11,720 bases of DNA from Brucellaceae bacterium (GTDB lineage: Bacteria > Pseudomonadota > Alphaproteobacteria > Rhizobiales > Rhizobiaceae), in contig JAIRVW010000012.1 in assembly GCA_031253705.1 (NCBI GenBank), positions 1 through 11,720 on the forward strand. The letters are read 5' to 3'. Each line of letters begins with the position of its first letter. Within the stretch, counting starts at the first letter, position 1. Made by a program: the position numbers and the translations under genes. Positions 7,055-11,720 of the stretch are shown here, one piece after another. Below the pieces are notes generated by a model. It searched no databases and had not been told where the DNA came from. It was given only the letters and a program-made list of their open reading frames with translations.

Positions 7055-8187
7055 TTAAAAGCCTTTCGCGGATCAAAGGCATCACGCACTGCTTCACCGA
7101 CAAAGATCAGCAGCGACAGCATCAGCGAGATAACGATAAAGCCGGTTATGCCAAGCCATGGTGCCTGAAGATTATTCTTACCCTGTGCCAGCATTTCACC
7201 AAGCGATGCGGAACCCGGAGGCAGACCGAAGCCGAGGAAATCGAGCGAAGTCAGTGTTGTGATCGAGCCGTTGAGAATGAACGGCAGGAAGGTCAGGGTT
7301 GCAACCATCGCATTGGGCAGCAAATGCCGCCACATGATGGTGCGGTTATTGACGCCCAGCGAGCGTGCCGCATTCACATATTCAAAATTACGGGCGCGCA
7401 GGAATTCGGCACGGACAACGCCGACAAAGGCAACCCATGAGAACAGCAGCATGATGAACAGCAGCACCCAGAAGCCCGGCGGCAGAATGGCCGCGATAAT
7501 CAGCAGCAGATAGAGCACCGGTATGGACGACCAGATTTCGATGAAGCGCTGGAAGATCAGATCGACCCAGCCGCCGAAATAGCCCTGTACCGCACCGGCT
7601 GTGACACCGATCACACCGGAAAAGGCTGTGAGGATAAGGCCGAACAAGACAGAGATACGGAAACCATAGAGCGCACGGGCAAAAACATCGCGCGCCTGAT
7701 CATCGGTGCCGAGCCAGTTCATATTGCCAAGAGTGCAGTTGGGATCATTCACGCCTTCTGCATAGCGGGCACAGCGTTGTTCTTTCGACATCAGCCAGAA
7801 AGGTTTGGACGGTGCCGCTTCCGGAATCTCGTTGTTTACCGTGCGGTAGGAATAGCGAACCGGCGGCCAGATCGCCCAGCCGTTTTGGTTAATCTCGTCT
7901 TGTATCACGGGGTCGCGATAGTCGGTGACCGCATAGAAACCGCCGAATTTCTCTTCCGGATAATCAACCAGCACCGGCATCAGAATTTCGCCCTTGTATG
8001 AAACCAGAATTGGTTTGTCATTGGCGATAAATTCGGCAAAGAGCGAGGTCACAAACAGGAACAGAAACAGCCATAAAGACCACCAGCCGCGCCGGTTGGC
8101 CTTGAAATTGCGCCAGCGCCGCTGGTTGAGCGGCGACAGAAACGGACGTTTCACACGCGTAGAAGGGGTAGCCGTGACAGCACTCAT
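7051..8187 (-). CDS. yejE: Peptide ABC importer permease YejE
   Basis: This is the second inner-membrane permease of the Yej importer, with a BPD_transp_1 domain. Numbering here counts from a GTG one codon upstream (8190), which would give 379 residues; the ATG at 8187 gives 378. Residues 39-53 form the first membrane segment, followed by a long periplasmic stretch (about 58-165). Several membrane helices then lie between about 180 and 370. The EAA loop that docks on the ATPase is visible around 268-293 (EYVNAARSLGV followed by RHLLPNA). The ATG was preferred because it shares a base with the yejB stop (TGATG) and GGAGG lies 8 bases upstream; the GTG is also credible at 5 bases. E. coli YejE is 341 residues, so this protein is somewhat longer, partly from a basic cytosolic N terminus rich in Arg and Lys. 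Confidence 0.93.
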   Translation of the reverse strand: MSAVTATPSTRVKRPFLSPLNQRRWRNFKANRRGWWSLWLFLFLFVTSLFAEFIANDKPILVSYKGEILMPVLVDYPEEKFGGFYAVTDYRDPVIQDEINQNGWAIWPPVRYSYRTVNNEIPEAAPSKPFWLMSKEQRCARYAEGVNDPNCTLGNMNWLGTDDQARDVFARALYGFRISVLFGLILTAFSGVIGVTAGAVQGYFGGWVDLIFQRFIEIWSSIPVLYLLLIIAAILPPGFWVLLFIMLLFSWVAFVGVVRAEFLRARNFEYVNAARSLGVNNRTIMWRHLLPNAMVATLTFLPFILNGSITTLTSLDFLGFGLPPGSASLGEMLAQGKNNLQAPWLGITGFIVISLMLSLLIFVGEAVRDAFDPRKAFK

Positions 8188-9281
8188 CACACATCCCTCC
8201 GGTCAAAATCAATGCGCGGATCAATCCATGTATAAGTGAGGTCGGAGAGCAGGCTGACGAGCAGACCGATCAGCGAGAAGATAAACAGATTGGCAAAAAC
8301 CACCGGATAATCGCGGTTCAGTACAGACTGGTAGCCAAGCAGACCAAGACCGTCGAGCGAGAAGATGGTTTCAATCAGCAGCGAGCCGGTGAAGAAGGCG
8401 GTGATGAACGCACCGGGGAAACCGGCAATCACAATCAGCATCGCATTGCGGAACACATGACCGTAGAGCACCTGCCGCTCTGTCAGACCTTTGGCACGCG
8501 CAGTGGTGACATATTGCTTACGGATTTCTTCCAGAAACGAGTTTTTTGTGAGAAGCGTTGTGGTCGCAAAAGCCGACAGCACCAGTGCCAGTACCGGCAG
8601 CGCCATGTGCCAGATATAATCGGTGATTTTGCCCCACAGACTCATCTGATCGAAATCAGGAGAGGTCAGTCCGCGCAGCGGGAACCAGTCGAAGAACGAA
8701 CCGCCCGCAAAGAGCACGATCAGCATGATAGCAAAAAGGAAGCTCGGGATCGCATAGCCGACAATGATCACCCCGCTGGTCCAGACATCGAAACGCGAGC
8801 CGTCGCGTACGGCTTTGGTAATACCGAGCGGAATGGAAATCATATAGGAAATCAGCGTGAGCCACAGGCCGAGCGAAATCGAAACCGGCAGCTTTTCTTT
8901 AATGAGGTCAATCACTTCAATATCGCGGAAATAAGAACGGCCGAAGTCAAAGCGCGCATAGTTCCACAGCATCAGGCCAAAGCGTTCAAGCGGCGGTTTG
9001 TCAAAACCGAACTGCTTTTCGAGACTGGCGATAAATTCAGGATCAAGCCCCTGCGCACCGCGATATTTCGAGGAGCCGCTGCTGTCCATTGATATTGCGC
9101 CTGCATCAGCGCCTCCGCCTGAGAGCCTGTCCATGGCATCGCCGCCCTGTCCCTGCAACTGCGCGATAACGCGCTCTACAGGGCCGCCGGGAGCAAACTG
9201 GATGACGGCAAAAGAAATGGCCATGATTCCGAAAATGGTCGGAATCATCAGCAGCAGGCGTCGGAGAATATAAGCGCCCAT
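8187..9281 (-). CDS. yejB: Peptide ABC importer permease YejB
   Basis: This is the first inner-membrane permease of the Yej importer. Its 364 residues equal the E. coli YejB length as I recall it. The N terminus [17 protein letters not shown] is the standard DppB/OppB-type first helix. A Gly/Ser/Asp-rich periplasmic loop (about 43-75) follows, then [11 protein letters not shown], a family landmark. The EAA loop occupies about 251-280 ([16 protein letters not shown] followed by HVFRNA), and the C terminus TWIDPRIDF is also typical. Five or more hydrophobic segments are visible. The start ATG 9281-9279 agrees with the family N terminus, although only a weak AGGA stands upstream. It lies 60 bases after the solute-binding protein gene and overlaps yejE by one base. 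It should pair with YejE to form the translocation pore. Confidence 0.94.
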   Translation of the reverse strand: MGAYILRRLLLMIPTIFGIMAISFAVIQFAPGGPVERVIAQLQGQGGDAMDRLSGGGADAGAISMDSSGSSKYRGAQGLDPEFIASLEKQFGFDKPPLERFGLMLWNYARFDFGRSYFRDIEVIDLIKEKLPVSISLGLWLTLISYMISIPLGITKAVRDGSRFDVWTSGVIIVGYAIPSFLFAIMLIVLFAGGSFFDWFPLRGLTSPDFDQMSLWGKITDYIWHMALPVLALVLSAFATTTLLTKNSFLEEIRKQYVTTARAKGLTERQVLYGHVFRNAMLIVIAGFPGAFITAFFTGSLLIETIFSLDGLGLLGYQSVLNRDYPVVFANLFIFSLIGLLVSLLSDLTYTWIDPRIDFDRRDV

Positions 9282-9341
9282 CAGATGAATAATCCTGTTT
9301 GTTTTTTATTGTCTTTTGTGAATTTAGCGCAAAGAGCTGAA

Positions 9342-11243
9342 TTATGTTTTACCAAGCTGCGCGGCTTTCTCTTTATCATACCACCAGTAAAATTCCGGAT
9401 AACCGCCATAGGGCGGCGATTCTGTCATGCCGAACTTGTCCCAGTAGGCGATCAGCTTTCCGCCGGCCGAATAGCCGGGTATCCAGTCTCTGCGGTAGCG
9501 TAACAACCGGTCAAGCACAAGGATAACAGCAGTCAGATCCTGACGGCTGTCGGCTTGTGCTACATCATCCAGCAATGCGTCTATTAAAGGGCTGCTGGTG
9601 CCGGTATAATTTTGTGAGCTAGGCAGCTGAACGCTTTCAGAGCCGTACATGACGGCCAGTGTGGCTCTGTCCGGTGTCGGAGAGGAGCTGGAGGCAAAGC
9701 CGATCATATCATAATCAAAATCCAGCAGGCGTTTTTGATAGGTCGCGGCTTCCGCCATGCGCACAGACGCATTGATGCCGATGGCATTCAGGTTTTTGAT
9801 CATCGGGTTATAGATGCGGTTAAACCCGTCAGCATCATTGAGGATTTCCAGCGTAAAAATCTGACCGCTCTGATCTGCCAGCCATTGGCCTTTACGCTGA
9901 TATCCGGCTTCTTTCATCAGTTCCGCTGCACGGCGCAATTGTTCGCGGTTGCGGCCGCTGCCGTCTGTGGCAGGCATAGTGACCGCATCATCCAGCAGTG
10001 CAGCACGGGTCTCTTCATCCATCATGGCAGCATGGCGTGTGATAACGGCCTGTTCTTCAGGCGAGGGTTTGCCCTTTGCCTCAAATGGCGAATTGCTGAA
10101 ATTGGATTGCTGGCGCTGATACAGATTGCTGAACAGGTTTCTGTTGCTCCATTCAAAGTCAAAGCACAGTCCTATCGCTTCACGCACCCGCTTATCGCGA
10201 AAACGCTCGCGGCGCTGGTTGAGCGCCCAGCTCTGCATGGACGGAATTTTCCACGCAGGGAAACGCTTCCGGATGACTTTGCCGGTTTGCACGGCACTGA
10301 AATCATAATCATTCGCCCATGACTTTGAAACGCTCTCGGCACGCCAGTCCAGAATGCCTTTCTTGAAGGCCTCAAAAGCCGGTTGCCTGTCACGGAAGAA
10401 TTCAATGCGGATACGGTCAAAATTATTGCGCCCGACATTCACATTGAGATCTTTGGCCCAATAATTCTCATTGCGCTGATATTCGATAAATTGTCCGGCC
10501 GAGAAGTCACCGATTTTATAGGCACCGGAGCTGAGCGGAATACTCAGGCTGTTACCGTCGAAACTATGCTGCGTGTAATAGGCTTTAGAGAGCACCGGCA
10601 GCGTGGCCATATTGGTGATGAGACGACGGTTCTGTCCCGCAGTTTCACCTTTGAGTGTCAGCCTCAGGTGATAGTCATCCTCGGCAACAGCGCTGTCCAT
10701 TTTGGCAAGCAGCAAGCGCAGGGCGGGGTGGCCTTTTTCTTTGAGCAGATCATAGCTGAAAGCAGCATCATGCGCTGTGACCGGCGTCTCATCATGGAAA
10801 CGTGCCTGTTCACGCAACTTGAACAGAAAGCTTTTGCCGTCAGCACTGACAGTCACATTTTCAGCCAGCAATCCGTAAATCGCATCCGGCTCATCGAGTG
10901 CACGGGTCATCAGGCTGTCAAAGCAGATTTCCATCCGCGGCGGTGCATCGCCGAAGGCAGAAAATGTATTGAAGGTGTTGAAGGTATTGGGCGCCTGATT
11001 CAGCGTCCATTCGTGAACCGAAAACCGGAATATGCCGCCTTTGGGTGCTTGCGGATTGATATAGTCAAAATGGCTGAAACCATCGGGATATTTCAGGTCA
11101 TCAAACACCGCCAGTCCGTGGCTGGCAGTGTTTTGGCTTTCCTGTGCCTGCAGGCGTACCGGTAAAGCAGAGCTGAGTGCCGCAGCCCCGCTTAATACAA
11201 GAACCTGCCGCCGGTTTATCAGGCTGTTGCTATGCTCTGCCAT
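9342..11243 (-). CDS. yejA: YejA-type peptide-binding protein, second paralogue
   Basis: This 633-residue periplasmic receptor (SBP_bac_5 family) would deliver peptides to YejB/YejE. The N terminus has twin arginines (R11, R12 in the sequence INRRQVLVL), then a hydrophobic Ala/Leu core and a plausible cleavage site after A33 in LQAQES, so Tat export is likely. YejA-type landmarks are LKYPDGFSHFDYINPQAPKGG (near residues 50-70) and the C-terminal AYWDKFG. A triple NTF repeat lies at residues 86-94. The start ATG 11243 is supported by AGGAG seven bases upstream. It is the second YejA-type gene in tandem and its C terminus differs clearly from the first: DWIPGYSAGGKLIAYWDKFG against VPQWYSDTINVAYWNKFG. 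A different ligand range is inferred from that divergence. Confidence 0.92.
   Translation of the reverse strand: MAEHSNSLINRRQVLVLSGAAALSSALPVRLQAQESQNTASHGLAVFDDLKYPDGFSHFDYINPQAPKGGIFRFSVHEWTLNQAPNTFNTFNTFSAFGDAPPRMEICFDSLMTRALDEPDAIYGLLAENVTVSADGKSFLFKLREQARFHDETPVTAHDAAFSYDLLKEKGHPALRLLLAKMDSAVAEDDYHLRLTLKGETAGQNRRLITNMATLPVLSKAYYTQHSFDGNSLSIPLSSGAYKIGDFSAGQFIEYQRNENYWAKDLNVNVGRNNFDRIRIEFFRDRQPAFEAFKKGILDWRAESVSKSWANDYDFSAVQTGKVIRKRFPAWKIPSMQSWALNQRRERFRDKRVREAIGLCFDFEWSNRNLFSNLYQRQQSNFSNSPFEAKGKPSPEEQAVITRHAAMMDEETRAALLDDAVTMPATDGSGRNREQLRRAAELMKEAGYQRKGQWLADQSGQIFTLEILNDADGFNRIYNPMIKNLNAIGINASVRMAEAATYQKRLLDFDYDMIGFASSSSPTPDRATLAVMYGSESVQLPSSQNYTGTSSPLIDALLDDVAQADSRQDLTAVILVLDRLLRYRRDWIPGYSAGGKLIAYWDKFGMTESPPYGGYPEFYWWYDKEKAAQLGKT
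10962..10988 (-). repeat. Three tandem 9-base units inside yejA, encoding Asn-Thr-Phe three times
   Basis: On the minus strand the codons read AAT ACC TTC, AAC ACC TTC, AAT ACA TTT, giving residues 86-94 as NTFNTFNTF. The copies differ only at silent third positions, so the amino-acid pattern is exact while the DNA has drifted. The position corresponds to the segment where other YejA proteins, as I recall them, carry a single motif of the type DTFNPF. Two extra copies are therefore plausible. Confidence 0.7.
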
Positions 11244-11258
11244 GATTTTTCTCCTGCT

Positions 11259-11270
11259 TCACAGCTGTGA
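11259..11270. promoter_or_regulatory. 12-base perfect palindrome upstream of the second yejA
   Basis: TCACAGCTGTGA is a perfect palindrome located 16 to 27 bases ahead of the ATG, just upstream of the AGGAG ribosome binding site. It lies in the 91-base gap (11244-11334) between the two yejA genes. It could be an operator or a small RNA hairpin, or chance. The same gap also holds GGCTCA (11286-11291) and TGAGCC (11327-11332) as distant inverted repeats. It also has a minus-strand T run after a four-pair stem, which is too weak to call a terminator. Confidence 0.3.
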
Positions 11271-11334
11271 TTTGATCCGTCATCAGGCTCAAAAAATGTG
11301 AGTCAAAACACAAGACCAAATCAGAGTGAGCCAT

Positions 11335-11720
11335 TTATGATTTTGGCTTGATCCACCAGGAGAAGGGATCAATCCCTGCATAGTCCGGCTGTTTATCCGG
11401 CAGACCGAACTTGTTCCAATAGGCGACATTGATCGTATCGGAATACCATTGCGGCACGGTGTAATAATTCCAAAGCAGTACACGGTCGAGGGCGCGGGTG
11501 GCAGCCACCAGTTCGTCGTGATCCTTGGCATAGACCACATAGTCGATCAGCTTGTCGATGGCCGGGTTTTTAATCCCTGCATAGTTTTTGCTGCCTTTCA
11601 TATCGGCAGATTTGCTGCTCCACATTTCCCGCTGTTCATTGCCCGGAGACTGGCTCTGCGGCACAATCGAGGTAATGACATCATAGTCAAAATCATTCAC
11701 CCGCGCCTGATATTGCGCAT
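11335..11720 (-). CDS. yejA: YejA-type peptide-binding protein, first paralogue, C-terminal part only
   Basis: The C-terminal portion (about 128 residues) of a second SBP_bac_5/YejA-like receptor is present. The frame is open through the right edge: codons upstream of the GTG at 11700 continue as AQYQAR, so that GTG is internal. Motifs shared with E. coli YejA as I recall it are TRALDRVLL, VPQW and VAYWNKFG. The C terminus ends DPFSWWIKPKS. This copy looks closer to canonical YejA than its downstream neighbour. It lies 91 bases before the second yejA in the same direction and is probably at or near the head of the importer operon. The signal peptide, start and promoter lie outside the window. 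Confidence 0.9.
   Translation of the reverse strand, partial: AQYQARVNDFDYDVITSIVPQSQSPGNEQREMWSSKSADMKGSKNYAGIKNPAIDKLIDYVVYAKDHDELVAATRALDRVLLWNYYTVPQWYSDTINVAYWNKFGLPDKQPDYAGIDPFSWWIKPKS

Noticed and set aside
8457..9092. A 211-residue plus-strand open frame opposite yejB
   Set aside because: It is antisense to a conserved permease, highly charged, and has no recognisable motif or convincing ribosome binding site.
9282..9341. Possible terminator or promoter in the 60-base gap before yejB
   Set aside because: The gap is AT-rich but has no stable hairpin followed by a T run in the direction of transcription and no convincing -35/-10 pair.
10383..11165. A 260-residue plus-strand open frame opposite the second yejA
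   Set aside because: The minus-strand frame has a signal peptide, ribosome binding site and family motifs; the opposite frame has none of these.

Overview
The window reads as the chromosome of an alphaproteobacterium of the order Hyphomicrobiales, most likely the family Brucellaceae (Brucella/Ochrobactrum and relatives). The basis is the gene order dnaN-recF-moeB-like, the alphaproteobacterial RecF sequence, and a yejA-yejA-yejB-yejE-yejF peptide importer followed by a 2-hydroxyacid dehydrogenase, an arrangement I recall from Brucella chromosome I near the replication origin. Genus and species cannot be fixed from this sequence. GC content looks to be in the mid-50s percent by eye. No RNA gene, insertion sequence, CRISPR array or prophage gene is visible, and coding density is very high.

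Plus-strand half (1-4400): the 3' end of dnaN (sliding clamp), recF (recombination mediator ATPase), a HesA/MoeB/ThiF-type E1-like adenylyltransferase, a GNAT acetyltransferase, and the large and small subunits of an aconitase X (AcnX) enzyme. Gaps are 8, 31 and 19 bases, and two junctions are one-base TGATG overlaps. The six genes could therefore be one transcription unit, running from replication and repair genes into metabolic ones. No internal promoter was recognised.

Minus-strand half (11720-4434, read right to left): the 3' part of a first YejA-type solute-binding protein, a complete second and diverged YejA paralogue, the permeases YejB and YejE, the double-ATPase YejF, and a GhrA-type NAD(P)H-dependent 2-hydroxyacid reductase. 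YejB/YejE, YejE/YejF and YejF/GhrA overlap at start and stop codons. Together they encode a type I ABC importer for peptides, of the microcin C/oligopeptide class, with two alternative periplasmic receptors and a coupled cytosolic reductase.

The two units converge on one strong symmetrical hairpin (4401-4427) with A and T tracts on opposite flanks, which can serve as a bidirectional terminator. The points most worth a second look are the split aconitase X genes with no hydroxyproline-pathway neighbours, the E1-like protein lacking the zinc cysteines of E. coli MoeB/ThiF, the second YejA with its Tat-like leader and triple Asn-Thr-Phe repeat, and the translational coupling of the reductase to the importer. 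I found no convincing wholly new system.
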